Part shown: one piece after another, positions 9,401 through 19,840 of the stretch
Position numbering within the stretch: position 1 is the stretch's first letter
How the letters are laid out: each line of letters starts with the position of its first letter
Source: a bacterium
GTDB taxonomy: Bacteria; Verrucomicrobiota; Verrucomicrobiia; Limisphaerales; RI-55
Assembly (NCBI GenBank): GCA_016124235.1
Contig: WGOC01000013.1
Coordinates: 124,001 to 188,000, forward strand
Direction of reading: 5' to 3'
DNA: 64,000 nt
The notes under the pieces: model-generated
Told to the model about the DNA's origin: nothing
Databases searched by the model: none
The model's input: the letters and a program-made list of their open reading frames with translations, nothing else
Program-made: the position numbers and the translations under genes

Positions 9401-10939
9401 TTAAAGCGCTGCCACCAAGTCCATGTTGAACCGCCCGGGTTGAACAAGGTAACCAAGCGGAAAAGGATCCTGAGAGCCATTCGAAGAAAGCTTCGCAGAC
9501 CATCGTTCAGCAATCGACCTGATCTCTTCAGCCGTGATCAAAGTGATCGTCGTTCCGTTTTCAACCTGGTATTGCATGGCAAGCGTGCTTGACTCGGGAG
9601 TGAACTCCGGACCGATAACCAAGAATCCCGCCACCTTCTTCTCCGCTCCCTTGATATAGCCATCGAACTGGCGCAAGTGGTCTTTCAAATGCACCGGCGT
9701 TTCCTTCGATTTGTTGTCCCAAAAGATCAATTCATCACGAAATGAGATCGCTCCATCGGCGTGGTTGGTGCCAACTTGAGTCAATGGTTTGTGTTGGAAT
9801 TTCTTTTCAAAAAGATAGTCCGTTGCCGCTTCAAAACTGTGCTCCACATCGAGATCCTTTTCGATTAGTCGCTGGCCTCGCAGGAATTCCAGATTCCGCC
9901 GCGCAAACTCGGTGAAGTGTTGGTACCAAATTTCACGCGTGTCCTCGAGTGATTCATCTTTTTCAAGCAAGTTGTCATAGAAGCTCACAATTCGATCGAT
10001 CCGCTCTGATTTGCTCCCCGAAACATTGAGTCCAAGTTCGGCGCACCATCGCGCCAATGTTTCGATGGGCAGCCCGTCCCGTGGCGACAATCCACCCAAC
10101 ACAACGGTCGGTTTGACGTGTTCCATCACAGTCGATTGGAGCTCATCCAAATTTAGAGCGCCTTCAATCGGTATCTCACATTTTTCCAATATGTCGGCCA
10201 GGTAAGACTTGGATCGGACAAACTTGCTTTTGAGCAGTTCGCGATAGCCATGCCTTTTTGTTTCCTGCCCCACAACCTTGCGAAGCGTCGCCGCAATCTC
10301 TTCCGGGATGAGATCAAAATCAGTTCCATCACTGTCCCGAATGGGAAAAATGATCCCCTTGCCCTGGAGGAACCGTCTGGTCTCTTCAATTTCACCGCGC
10401 GTGTGCAGTTGATTTCCCGGCTTGGGAAACTTTCCGATCTTGGCTTCGATGATCCGATACTCTCGATCGCTGATCTTGAGGCGCTCACGGAGCTTTTCCA
10501 CCAAATTAGTTTCGTCGGGCGATATCTCGTTATTGTTCTGCCAGGCCGTCTCCAGAACAAATGTCAGCATTTCTGCGTTTCGTCCTCTGGTTCCGCCCTT
10601 GCGGAATATGTCTTCATTTGATCGATCGACGATGGATTGTTCCCAGCCGATGATTTCATCTTCAAGTTCCCTTTTGGGAACCATGAAATGGTCCTTTTGA
10701 AGCAGAACATTCTTCAGAATGTGGTGCGCCAGAACTCGTATGTTTCGATCTGGATTCAAGTACGCATCCCGCAGTGAATTTTCGACGTTGGCTTGGTGAT
10801 AATACTGGGGGGCAGTCTTGATGAGAGCCGCTTTGATCTCTTCATCACATAGATTTCGATAATCGATGACGTACGCACTGGCGACACGCTTGAGCTCTGT
10901 GATTGTGCTGATATTCTCTACGGTTTTCGCGATCTTCAT
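9401..10939 (-). CDS. putative nuclease with SAP-like DNA-binding segment and C-terminal PD-(D/E)XK-like core
   Basis: SAP-like LARWCAELGLNVSGSKSERIDRIVSFYDNL; nuclease-like HADGAISFRDELIFWDNKSKETPVHLKDHLRQFDGYI; no database check possible. Confidence 0.5.
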   Translation of the reverse strand: MKIAKTVENISTITELKRVASAYVIDYRNLCDEEIKAALIKTAPQYYHQANVENSLRDAYLNPDRNIRVLAHHILKNVLLQKDHFMVPKRELEDEIIGWEQSIVDRSNEDIFRKGGTRGRNAEMLTFVLETAWQNNNEISPDETNLVEKLRERLKISDREYRIIEAKIGKFPKPGNQLHTRGEIEETRRFLQGKGIIFPIRDSDGTDFDLIPEEIAATLRKVVGQETKRHGYRELLKSKFVRSKSYLADILEKCEIPIEGALNLDELQSTVMEHVKPTVVLGGLSPRDGLPIETLARWCAELGLNVSGSKSERIDRIVSFYDNLLEKDESLEDTREIWYQHFTEFARRNLEFLRGQRLIEKDLDVEHSFEAATDYLFEKKFQHKPLTQVGTNHADGAISFRDELIFWDNKSKETPVHLKDHLRQFDGYIKGAEKKVAGFLVIGPEFTPESSTLAMQYQVENGTTITLITAEEIRSIAERWSAKLSSNGSQDPFPLGYLVQPGRFNMDLVAAL

Positions 10940-11162
10940 TGTAGTTCGATTGGTTCGCTTTTGAGGTCATCAGACAGGAGCTCCCGCAATTCCTCGACCG
11001 GCCTCGCAGTTCCGCGCCGTTCACGTTCATCGCTTTTTTGTGCTCACTTCCAAATAATTCCTCTTCGACAAGTTTCCGAGAGAAGGCCAGAACGACTGCC
11101 AGTTCGCCGGACGTACCTTCATTGAAAGCAGGATTATTATTCAGGGAACGCAAGGCAGCCAA
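10936..11162 (-). pseudogene. frameshifted small ORF immediately upstream of the putative nuclease
   Basis: Frame SLNNNPAFNEGTSGELAVVLAFSRKLVEEELFGSEHKK runs into an A6 tract (T6 on + at 11034-11039); one extra A would continue as SDERERRGTARPVEELRELLSDDLKSEPIELQ* ending in an ATGA overlap with the nuclease start. Confidence 0.4.
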
Positions 11163-11259
11163 GCCTCGAAACCGAAATGCATGAGAGAGAACGCCATTCC
11201 GAAACCTGCGATTGACGAACCGCTAAAAGCTTCAACCGTAACAGCGCGATCGGACGAAA

Positions 11260-11634
11260 TTACTCCTGGCGTTTCAACCACTCGCGCGCCGCGATTTCAG
11301 ACTGGAAAACCCGCACGTGGTCGTACTCTCCCACTGCGGACAACGCAACCATGTGACTGGCGGTGACGTGCCCGCCAACGGCGTTGACGATCGCCACGCG
11401 TCCACCAAAGCGTGTGCGCAGCTTGTCAATCAGTCGGGCAACAAATGGAACTTCATCCACATTGGGCGGATTTGTCACCTCGTTGACATCAATGATGATG
11501 GCGGAGCAATTTGCCAGGTCCGGATCGGCGAGGACACGTTGCACGCAGCGTACACGCTCGTCCATCGTAACCTCACCGTAACCGACAATATTGAGCAGCG
11601 AGGTTTGCTCCTCGTAAAAGTATTTGAACGCCAT
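11260..11634 (-). CDS. STAS/SpoIIAA-like small protein
   Basis: MAFKYFYEEQTSLLNIVGYGEVTMDERVRCVQRVLADPDLANCSAIIIDVNEVTNPP... has the length and pattern of STAS/SpoIIAA-like proteins. Confidence 0.5.
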   Translation of the reverse strand: MAFKYFYEEQTSLLNIVGYGEVTMDERVRCVQRVLADPDLANCSAIIIDVNEVTNPPNVDEVPFVARLIDKLRTRFGGRVAIVNAVGGHVTASHMVALSAVGEYDHVRVFQSEIAAREWLKRQE

Positions 11635-11842
11635 TGATGGTAACAACTGCCACCCCACTTGCCGTCATTTGAGCAGACCGCGATAAACCCGCGAATCCAA
11701 GTGTCTGCGGTGAAGGAAGCCTTGTAGCCTATCGTCTTCATAGGCTCAAGGAATTACTGCCGATGCCGTGGGACCGAAAAGGCTTGAGAGCGTGGGGCCG
11801 TCGATGGCCTTGGAGGAGTAAATCCCGCAGAATTCCAACCGG

Positions 11843-12793
11843 CTACGGCTGGCCGAGTTGGATGGATTGAATCGCTTCGCGGAGAATACCGGCGCTGCGG
11901 CGGAGACCGGTTTGTTCCGCTGCGTCCAACGGCAACGGAATCGTCGCCAGCGCGCCCCCGCCACCGACGACATGCGGCAGAGCCAGCGTGACTCCTTCGC
12001 AATCCGGCACACCCGATATGCGCGAACAAATCGTGAGAATCGCCCGCTGATCGTGCAGCAACACGTCCACGATCCGCGCGACGGCGCTGCCAATCCCATA
12101 ATACGTGGCGCCCTTGCCGGCGATGATGTGATACGCCGCGCGCCGCACTTGTTCGTCGATCTGTTGACGGTCCGCCTCGGTCAGCGGTCGGCCGCTGACT
12201 TCGGCAAATTCATCGTGACTCAACCCGGCGATCGTCACCTGCGACCACGCGAGCACTTCTGAATCGCCGTGTTCGCCGAGCACGTAGGCGTGAACGTGGT
12301 GCGGGTCCACACCGAAGTGCCGACCCAACAAGGTACGAAAACGGGCGGTGTCCAGCGTGGTACCGGAGCCGATCACGCGCGCGGTCGGCACGCCGAATTC
12401 GGCGGCAAAATGCGCGGCCAGATGTGTCATGATGTCGACCGGATTGGTCACGACCAGCAGGATGGCTCCGGGTGCGTGTTGCAATACAGAGGGCACAATT
12501 TGGCGGAACACTTCGGCGTTGCGCTGGAGCAATTGGAGACGTGTTTCGCCGGGCTTTTGTGCGACACCGCCGGCGATCACCACCACTTGGGCACCTGCGA
12601 GGTCGGCGTATTCGCCCGCGCGAATGGTCAGCGGATGCGCAAACGGCACCGCATGATAAATATCGTTGGCCTCGGCCTCCGCGCGTTTGCGGTTTAGATC
12701 CACCAGCACAATTTCCCGGCCAACGCCCCGCATCACGAGCGCGTATGCGGATGTCGAGCCAACCATGCCACAGCCAACGATTCCGATCTTCAT
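11843..12793 (-). CDS. ldh: L-lactate/malate dehydrogenase family, probably L-lactate dehydrogenase
   Basis: [14 protein letters not shown] Rossmann motif, [18 protein letters not shown] (Q at the LDH specificity position), [19 protein letters not shown]. Confidence 0.88.
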   Translation of the reverse strand: MKIGIVGCGMVGSTSAYALVMRGVGREIVLVDLNRKRAEAEANDIYHAVPFAHPLTIRAGEYADLAGAQVVVIAGGVAQKPGETRLQLLQRNAEVFRQIVPSVLQHAPGAILLVVTNPVDIMTHLAAHFAAEFGVPTARVIGSGTTLDTARFRTLLGRHFGVDPHHVHAYVLGEHGDSEVLAWSQVTIAGLSHDEFAEVSGRPLTEADRQQIDEQVRRAAYHIIAGKGATYYGIGSAVARIVDVLLHDQRAILTICSRISGVPDCEGVTLALPHVVGGGGALATIPLPLDAAEQTGLRRSAGILREAIQSIQLGQP

Positions 12794-12956
12794 GATTGCA
12801 CCACTTTGCTTGTCAGTTACCTGTCAGGAGAAGCATTTAGCGAAGCCACACGCCTGAGGGAAGGAGGAAGATGGAGTAGCCGGACGGAAGATGGCAGATC
12901 GAAGATCAAAAAAGCCAGTGGTCATCGACAGTCGTCGCGCCAACTTCACGCGATGC

Positions 12957-13532
12957 CTAATCTTCCGGTGGTGCCATCGAGCGGACGTCCACCGCTTCCA
13001 TGCCGGCGGCGCGGATGGCGGTCAGGCCCAAATCGGTATCTTCGTAGGCGCGGCACTTGGTTGGATCGATGCCGATACGCCGGGCGGCCTCAAGGAAGAT
13101 GTCGGGCGCCGGCTTTTGTTTCGCCACATCCTCACTGGTCACGACGGCGCCAAATAAATCACGAATGCCCAAATGCACGAGCACCTGTTCGATGACAAAC
13201 CGGGTTCCGCCTGACGCGACGGCCATCGGCAGCTTGCCGTGGTTGGCCCGGGCGATTTCCACAACCGCGTGGATCGGCCCCACGAGATGCAACGTTTCGA
13301 GGTAGGCGGATTCCTTCTCCTTGGATGCCTGAATGGGATCCAGTTCCCTGCCCTGCTCGATGCTCAACATCTTCAAAATGTCGCGCGAAGGAACGCCACC
13401 CATCGCGTAAAAGCGGTCCTCCGGAAAGTGCAGCTCATACTTGCGCGTGATCAGTTGCCAGGCCTTCCAGTGGAGCGGCATGGTGTCGGCGAGGGTTCCG
13501 TCGCAGTCGAAGATCAGTCCTTGGATTTCCAT
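12957..13532 (-). CDS. HAD-superfamily hydrolase, beta-phosphoglucomutase-like
   Basis: GLIFDCDGTLADTMPLHWKAW, AVASGGTRFVIEQVL, KQKPAPDIFLEAARRIG, AYEDTDLGL. Confidence 0.88.
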   Translation of the reverse strand: MEIQGLIFDCDGTLADTMPLHWKAWQLITRKYELHFPEDRFYAMGGVPSRDILKMLSIEQGRELDPIQASKEKESAYLETLHLVGPIHAVVEIARANHGKLPMAVASGGTRFVIEQVLVHLGIRDLFGAVVTSEDVAKQKPAPDIFLEAARRIGIDPTKCRAYEDTDLGLTAIRAAGMEAVDVRSMAPPED

Positions 13533-14611
13533 TATTGATTCAACGTGGCCAGGCGAGCTTCGAGATCGTTCGCCAGAAGCGGGTCGATCAATTCGTCGAT
13601 GTCGCCGTCCATCACGGCCGGCAAATTGTAAATGCTGAGATCGATCCGATGATCGGTCACGCGGTTCTGCGGAAAGTTATAGGTGCGGATCTTCTCATTG
13701 CGCTCACCGGTCCCGACCTGCTGGCTGCGTTGGGCGTCGTACTTTGCCTTTTCCTCGGCGATCTTGCGCTCCAGCAAACGCGACCGAAGAACCGTCATGG
13801 CCTTCGCGCGGTTCTTGATCTGGGACCGTTCGTCCTGGCAACGCACCTCAATGCCACTCGGCTTGTGAAAAATGCGCACCGCGGAATCAGTCGTGTTAAC
13901 GCCCTGTCCTCCGTGACCGCCGGCGCGGCAACGGCTGATCTCAAGATCATCCTCGCGTATCTCGACATCGACTTCCTCTGCTTCTGGCAAAACGGCAACG
14001 GTCGCCGTGCTCGTGTGAATGCGGCCCGAAGCCTCGGTCGCGGGCACGCGTTGAACGCGATGCACACCGCTCTCGAACTTCAATCGCTTAAACGCGTTTT
14101 CGCCCTTTACTTCGAAAATGATTTCGCGAAAGCCCCCCAGATCGGACGGACTGGAATCCATCGGTTCGATCTTCCATCCGTGCGTTTCGGCGTAGCGCGA
14201 ATACATCCGAAACAGATCGCCGGCAAACAACGCTGACTCAGCCCCGCCGGCCCCGGCGCGGATTTCAATGATCGTGTTGCGGCTGTCAGTCGGTTCCGGC
14301 GGGAGCAAACCTTCCTGCACGCCCAGCTCGAGTTTCTTCAACTCGGGTTCCAGCCGGGCGATTTCCTCACGGGCGAGCTGGCCCATCTCCGAGTCGGCGG
14401 ATTCGGCGGCGGCGAGTTCCCGATTCTCCGTCAGCTCGCGAGTGACCTTTTCGTAGCGATCGCCGACAGCGACGAGTTCCTTGAGCCGGGAATATTCGCG
14501 GGTCAGTTCCTGGGCTTTTTGCTGTTGGCTGAAGACCTCGGGATTCGCGAGGGAGTTTTCCACTTCGGCGAAGCGACGGCTCAGCTTTTCGATGGCTGCC
14601 CGGAAATCCAT
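13532..14611 (-). CDS. prfA: peptide chain release factor 1
   Basis: HRVQRVPATEASGRIHTSTATVAV (PAT anticodon-like motif), GGHGGQGVNTTDSAVRIFHKPSGIEVRCQDERSQIKN (GGQ). Confidence 0.95.
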   Translation of the reverse strand: MDFRAAIEKLSRRFAEVENSLANPEVFSQQQKAQELTREYSRLKELVAVGDRYEKVTRELTENRELAAAESADSEMGQLAREEIARLEPELKKLELGVQEGLLPPEPTDSRNTIIEIRAGAGGAESALFAGDLFRMYSRYAETHGWKIEPMDSSPSDLGGFREIIFEVKGENAFKRLKFESGVHRVQRVPATEASGRIHTSTATVAVLPEAEEVDVEIREDDLEISRCRAGGHGGQGVNTTDSAVRIFHKPSGIEVRCQDERSQIKNRAKAMTVLRSRLLERKIAEEKAKYDAQRSQQVGTGERNEKIRTYNFPQNRVTDHRIDLSIYNLPAVMDGDIDELIDPLLANDLEARLATLNQ

Positions 14612-14674
14612 GCGGGAGAAAACAAAACGCCCGCAGATGCGCACATGTGGCGGTCTGCGGGCGTCGTGAAAAAT

Positions 14675-14926
14675 CTACTTCTTCTTTTTGCTGGCCTTGG
14701 CGGCAGCCTTGGCCTCCTGCGCGGCCTGGGTCTTGGCCAGACGTTGCTGGAACTTGTCGACGCGACCGGCCGTGTCCACGAACTTCTGCTGACCCGTGTA
14801 AAACGGATGGCACTCGTTGCAAATGCCGATGATGACCGTCGGCTTGGTCGAACGGGTCTTGATCACGTTGCCGCAGGCGCAACGGATTTCCGCGTCGATA
14901 TACTTCGGATGAATGTCAGCTTTCAT
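14675..14926 (-). CDS. rpmE: 50S ribosomal protein L31
   Basis: [20 protein letters not shown]...[29 protein letters not shown]; zinc-type cysteines. Confidence 0.96.
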   Translation of the reverse strand: MKADIHPKYIDAEIRCACGNVIKTRSTKPTVIIGICNECHPFYTGQQKFVDTAGRVDKFQQRLAKTQAAQEAKAAAKASKKKK

Positions 14927-15003
14927 GTCGCAAAGGGCCGGAAAAGTATCAGCGGTTTGGCCCTTGGCAAGGGTTAATTTGCCGCGCGGCGATCGGCGGT
15001 TGA

Positions 15004-15816
15004 TCAGGAGTACAACAAACTGCTGAACTGGCGGTACCGTTCATCAATCACCGGATGCCGGATGCCGAGCAATTTGACGAGCGCCTTGCCCAGCCGGGCC
15101 GCCGATCCATCGGCGAACGAACCACTTTCCTCGAGCGAGGCAATCACCCCATCCATCGTGCCAGCGTAATTGCGTGTCTTCAGCGCTTCGCGGGCAGCAA
15201 TGTATCCGGCCCGGCCCTTGCCCTCAGGGAGGGCGGCAATTGGCGTGGAGCACAAAGCCGCCAACTCGCGCATCGCCTCAATCTGCGTGAAATAATCCGA
15301 ATCCTCGTGCAGACCGGCGATCAACTCGGTCGCGCGCGCGGGCTCGTCGACCAGCAACGCCTCCGCAAGCATCACCTTCACCCGTTCGTTGTCGGGCTCG
15401 GCGGCGTTCACTGGTTCGAGCAGTTTGACCGCGTCCACCACCTTGCCTGCGTCGAGCAGCTCTCGGGCTTGCTCAATCGCTTCGGCCTGCGGTGAAGGCA
15501 GTGCACCGACCATCCATTCCTTCAATTGGCCTTCCGGCATGAAGCCCATGAATTCATTGATGACCCGGCCGTGGTGAAACAGCTTCACATTGGGAATGCT
15601 GCTGATTTCATACTGGCTCGCGATCACCGGATGTTCCTCGGTGTTCACCTTCACCAGCTTCCATTTGCCATCGGCTTCAGCGGCGAGTTGTTCGATGACC
15701 GGGCCCAACATCTTGCAGGGACCACACCAGGGCGCCCAAAAATCCACCAAAACGGGGACGTGCCGGCTCGCTTCGAGCACGTCCTTTTCAAAATCCTTCA
15801 ATTCGTAATCTGCCAT
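15004..15816 (-). CDS. thioredoxin-domain protein with C-terminal TPR-like region (YbbN/CnoX-like)
   Basis: [27 protein letters not shown]; start MADYELKDF at 15816. Confidence 0.88.
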   Translation of the reverse strand: MADYELKDFEKDVLEASRHVPVLVDFWAPWCGPCKMLGPVIEQLAAEADGKWKLVKVNTEEHPVIASQYEISSIPNVKLFHHGRVINEFMGFMPEGQLKEWMVGALPSPQAEAIEQARELLDAGKVVDAVKLLEPVNAAEPDNERVKVMLAEALLVDEPARATELIAGLHEDSDYFTQIEAMRELAALCSTPIAALPEGKGRAGYIAAREALKTRNYAGTMDGVIASLEESGSFADGSAARLGKALVKLLGIRHPVIDERYRQFSSLLYS

Positions 15817-15834
15817 TTCTGAAATCCAACTCTC

Positions 15835-15901
15835 GGTAGGGCGAAGCTCCCGCAGAGCCGTCGGTAACCAAGATTGGGCTCGGCGGGAGCCTCGCCCTAC
15901 C
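15835..15901. repeat. 67-bp imperfect palindromic intergenic repeat element
   Basis: Arms GGTAGGGCGAAGCTCCCGCAGAGCC and GGCTCGGCGGGAGCCTCGCCCTACC, 23/25 complementary positions. Confidence 0.8.
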
Positions 15902-15914
15902 AATTCTTAATATT

Positions 15915-16418
15915 TTACTTCGCGCCGGGAATCGTGTTGGCAACGGCTTTGGCCGTTTGCTCGGCCCGGAATTTCGAGTATGACGCCTTAATTTCCGAAT
16001 ATTTGAGTCCGAGAATCGACGCAGCAGTCAGCGCGGCGTTCTTGGCCCCGGCCTTGCCCACGGCAAACGTCGCGACCGGCACACCGCCGGGCATCTGGAC
16101 GATCGCCATCAGGGCATCCATTCCGTCGAGCATCCCGCCCTTGAGAGGCACTCCGAGCACCGGCAGATCCGTCTTCGCGGAAATCACGCCGGGCAAATGC
16201 GCAGCCATGCCGGCACCCGCGATGAATACTTCGACGCCGCGACCGGGAGCGGTCTTTACATATTCGATGACGGCATCGGTGGCGCGGTGCGCGGAAATCA
16301 CGCGGGCTTCATTCGGAATGCCCAGATCGTTGAGTTGTTTGACAGCTTGCTCCATCACTTCCCAGTCAGACTGACTGCCCATGAGGATCGCAACGAGAGG
16401 TTTGGTCGTATCGGCCAT
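15915..16418 (-). CDS. purE: N5-carboxyaminoimidazole ribonucleotide mutase
   Basis: VAILMGSQSDWEVMEQA, RVISAHRATD, AGAGMAAHLPGV, PVLGVPLKGGMLDGMDALMAIVQMPGGVPVAT. Confidence 0.96.
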   Translation of the reverse strand: MADTTKPLVAILMGSQSDWEVMEQAVKQLNDLGIPNEARVISAHRATDAVIEYVKTAPGRGVEVFIAGAGMAAHLPGVISAKTDLPVLGVPLKGGMLDGMDALMAIVQMPGGVPVATFAVGKAGAKNAALTAASILGLKYSEIKASYSKFRAEQTAKAVANTIPGAK

Positions 16419-16485
16419 AGGGCGCGGAAGTTAAGAAGAGTTCCGCGGCGCGTCCAGTGGGAATCGTTCCCCTGCATTCCGTGCG

Positions 16486-18660
16486 CTACAATTTGGCCAA
16501 TGCTTCCATCAGCCCACCGCGAAACACAGTCGTTACGACCGAATCGGGAATAATCATCGGTTCGGCATCCTTGGTGCCGGGATACACCAGAACGAGCGGC
16601 ACGCCGGCGCGACCGAATTTCTGAAGTTCGCGAGTTAACACTTCAGGAGTGTCGGTATAATCAGCATAAACCTGCACCGCATTCATTTCCTTGAGCTTGG
16701 TCTGAACCTCTGGATTCTCGATGGCCGGTTCGACGACTGCGTGACAGGTCAGGCACCAGTCGGCCGTGAAGTTGACCAACACCGGCCTCCCTTCCGCCTG
16801 CAATTTCGCAACGATGTCCGGCGTCCATCGTTTCCAGTGCACACCGTGAATCACCAGCTCGGAATCCGACGAATTCGCTTCCGCAATCTGCTCCGGCGCG
16901 CGCCACGACAGTTTCGCTTCCAAAACAAACGCGTAAGCCCCGGCGAGAATGACCAACGCCATGACCATCGCGGTGCCTTTGCGCGTGCGACCGCGTTGCA
17001 CAAACTCACCCCAGATCCATACGGACAAAGCAAGCAGCACAAGGAATAGACCCAGCCACAAGTAACCGCCGCGACCAAAACGCGGTGCCGCCAGCGAGAA
17101 CAACCAGACCGCGGTCGCGAGCATTGGAAATCCCATCGCGTTCTTGAACCGTTCCATCCACGCGCCTGGTTTGGGCAGGAATTTCAGCCAACGCGGTTCG
17201 AAGCTGAGCAGCACGTACGGAAACGCGAGGCCGGCACCAATGGTCAGAAAAAACACCACCACCATCCAGAGCGGTTGGCTCTCATTCAGCGCAAAGCCCA
17301 ACGCTGGGGCGAGAAACGGGGCGGTACACGGAGTCGCCAGAATGGTCGCCAGCACACCATTGAAGAACGCGCCAGACGCGCCTTCGCGTCCGGAAAGCTG
17401 CGAGGCGGCATTCATCACGCCCCCGCCCGCGTTGACTTCGAAAACACCAAACAAATTGAGCGCGACGAGCGTGACCAAAATCGTCATCAGCACGAGGAAT
17501 TGCGGACTTTGAAATTGCAATCCCCAGCCGGCGGCTTTGCCACCGAGTCGCACGCCGATGATCAAACCGGCCAGCACGAGAAAGGAGCAAAGGACGCCAA
17601 CCCCATAAACGATTCCAAGCATGCGCACGCGCCCGGGCGACTCCTTGCTCTGCTGCACGAAGCCGAGAATCTTCAACGCGATGACCGGCAACACACACGG
17701 CATGATGTTCAGGATCAACCCGCCAATGAATGCGAACAGCAGCGCTTTCCAGAAAGAAATGGGTTGGGCCGACACGATCGCTTTTGTGCTGGATGCGACG
17801 GTTGTGGTTGGCGTCGATGCGATTGCCGATCCGGCACCGATTTGCGCCACAAATTCGTACGCTGGAGGGGAAGCGCCCGTCGCGGCAACCAGGATGCCGG
17901 CGAGGGATTTCGGCCATGCGGAGTCGCCAAAGCGCAGAACGGTTTTGCGAATCGTCACTCGCCCTTCGCCGTCAGATTCCAGTTTGGTGGCGGCACCGAT
18001 TTCAACGGCCTTGTCGAAATACGGAAAATAGTCAGCGATCTCGACGCCGGCCGGCGGCTGCACACGAAGCACCAACGTGCGTTCGTCGTTGTCGGTTTCA
18101 CCTTCCCAGTCCGCGGACACCGCCACGGAATGGGAGGTCGCCGGTAAATGCTTTTGCCAAGTGTCGATGATCTCCGCGTCTGCCGAATTTCGCATGTCGT
18201 CACCGATCGATAGTTTCGCGGCGACGTTCGCGCTCCCTGGAATGCACGTTTTCTGACATTCCAACCAATCCACCTTCGCATGAATTTCGACCGTGCCCGG
18301 TTTTGCATCCGCCGCAACGGTCAACGGCACGCGCAGGACAACCGTGTCGCGAAAAATATAGGTAAAGAATCCCTCGGATTCGAACTTCTCAGGAACGGGC
18401 CACTGGATGGCTCCCGCAGTCACGCCGTCGGGCAAATCCCATTTGATCTCAGTGGCCTTGCCGGAGTCGCCCGGATTTCGCCAGTAAGTATGCCACCCCT
18501 CGGGCATTTGCAAACGGACGCCCGCCACAATCGTCTGGCCCGGTTTGGCGGCCTCGTGATCGAGCAATAGATCGACGCGGGTTTGCGTCGCCGCGGCAAA
18601 CGCATTCGTCCCGACGGCCAGTAGCGCGAGCAGAAAGATCTTCAACAAACGAACAGTCAC
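16486..18660 (-). CDS. DsbD-family protein-disulfide reductase/cytochrome c biogenesis-type transmembrane protein with C-terminal thioredoxin domain
   Basis: GLILNIMPCVLPVIALKILGFV, ATPCTAPFLAPALGFAL, C-terminal VNFTADWCLTCHAVVEPAIENPEV. Confidence 0.9.
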   Translation of the reverse strand: MTVRLLKIFLLALLAVGTNAFAAATQTRVDLLLDHEAAKPGQTIVAGVRLQMPEGWHTYWRNPGDSGKATEIKWDLPDGVTAGAIQWPVPEKFESEGFFTYIFRDTVVLRVPLTVAADAKPGTVEIHAKVDWLECQKTCIPGSANVAAKLSIGDDMRNSADAEIIDTWQKHLPATSHSVAVSADWEGETDNDERTLVLRVQPPAGVEIADYFPYFDKAVEIGAATKLESDGEGRVTIRKTVLRFGDSAWPKSLAGILVAATGASPPAYEFVAQIGAGSAIASTPTTTVASSTKAIVSAQPISFWKALLFAFIGGLILNIMPCVLPVIALKILGFVQQSKESPGRVRMLGIVYGVGVLCSFLVLAGLIIGVRLGGKAAGWGLQFQSPQFLVLMTILVTLVALNLFGVFEVNAGGGVMNAASQLSGREGASGAFFNGVLATILATPCTAPFLAPALGFALNESQPLWMVVVFFLTIGAGLAFPYVLLSFEPRWLKFLPKPGAWMERFKNAMGFPMLATAVWLFSLAAPRFGRGGYLWLGLFLVLLALSVWIWGEFVQRGRTRKGTAMVMALVILAGAYAFVLEAKLSWRAPEQIAEANSSDSELVIHGVHWKRWTPDIVAKLQAEGRPVLVNFTADWCLTCHAVVEPAIENPEVQTKLKEMNAVQVYADYTDTPEVLTRELQKFGRAGVPLVLVYPGTKDAEPMIIPDSVVTTVFRGGLMEALAKL

Positions 18661-18758
18661 GGAAGTATTGATGCACGAACGCGGTATTTATTTGAAATAG
18701 AAATCGGCGGCATCAAAGGCACGTTGAAAATTGTCCACACCAGACGCGACCCGTCGCT

Positions 18759-19748
18759 CTACGGTTCGCTCAAGAGTTTCTCAATCTTTTCGGCTTCGCT
18801 CCATCGCGCATCGACATAGCGCAGGTTACCTCGTTTATCAACCAGCCACACGACTGGAATCCCGTCGATCCCGTACTCCGTTGCGAATCGGTTGGTCATG
18901 CCCGCCGGATCAAAATACTGGGGCCAGTCGATTTGTTGTTTTTGAATGAAGCGCTCCAGAGTTTGCTTATCCGTATCCATGCTGATGCCGATGAACTCCA
19001 CGCCTTTCGTTTGGTAGCGATCATAGAGCTTTTTTAAATCGGGCAAGTCAGTCACACAAGGCAGGCACGTCGTGGCCCAGAAATCGAGCAGCACGACTTT
19101 GCCTCGGAGATCTTTCAGCTCAATCGAGCGGCCATCCAAAGCTGTAAAACCGAATTCAATGGGATTGCCAATCTGCTTGAGCTTCGCCAATGCCTTTATG
19201 GCCATCGAACGGGCTGGCCCCGGCGTCGTCGGCGCACTTAACTCCTCATACAGGGCACATGCCTTCGCAAATGGCAGTGCTGCCGCCACGTGGCACAATA
19301 CCAAATTCAGTGAGAAGTCATTTGGGTTCGTTTTCAAATACTCCCGGACGACGGATTCCACATCGGCGGCTCTCGCTTTGGGAACCGGCAGCCCGGGAGG
19401 ACCGAATGTGCCGGACAGAGTCTGAACGATCAAACTACGCACTTCATCGCCGCGCTGGCTGTTCGGATAAAGCCTTTCAAACGCCTTTCCTTCGTCTATG
19501 ACCGTGATCGCCGCTGCTGTAATTGACTCAACCAGCTGCGCGACTTCCTCATGTGTCGGCGGGCTTGAGTGTTTATTCTTCCACTCCTTCTTTGCTGCCT
19601 GGACATCCGCCGCGTGAGCCCATTGTTTGAGATTGGCAAACGCCGATTGTTCGTCGCCGGCCAGGGCACTCGAATTCCATAAGATCAGACATCCAAACAG
19701 GAAGGCCGCTGCGTCTTTGGCGAAATGGGATAATGAAAAGAGACTCAT
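18759..19748 (-). CDS. TlpA/redoxin-family secreted thiol-disulfide protein
   Basis: GKVVLLDFWATTCLPCVTDLPDLKKLYDRYQTKGVEFIGISMD. Confidence 0.85.
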   Translation of the reverse strand: MSLFSLSHFAKDAAAFLFGCLILWNSSALAGDEQSAFANLKQWAHAADVQAAKKEWKNKHSSPPTHEEVAQLVESITAAAITVIDEGKAFERLYPNSQRGDEVRSLIVQTLSGTFGPPGLPVPKARAADVESVVREYLKTNPNDFSLNLVLCHVAAALPFAKACALYEELSAPTTPGPARSMAIKALAKLKQIGNPIEFGFTALDGRSIELKDLRGKVVLLDFWATTCLPCVTDLPDLKKLYDRYQTKGVEFIGISMDTDKQTLERFIQKQQIDWPQYFDPAGMTNRFATEYGIDGIPVVWLVDKRGNLRYVDARWSEAEKIEKLLSEP

Positions 19749-19840
19749 TGTATTTGAAAACGTCGAAACTGCATCACCTCAATTTTGCACACTTCTTGGC
19801 AGAAGACGCTCACGGAGCGATTCCTCAAAGTCAACCAAAA

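Noticed and set aside
13535-14236. 233 aa plus-strand ORF antisense to prfA
   Set aside because: prfA on the minus strand is unambiguous; shadow ORF.
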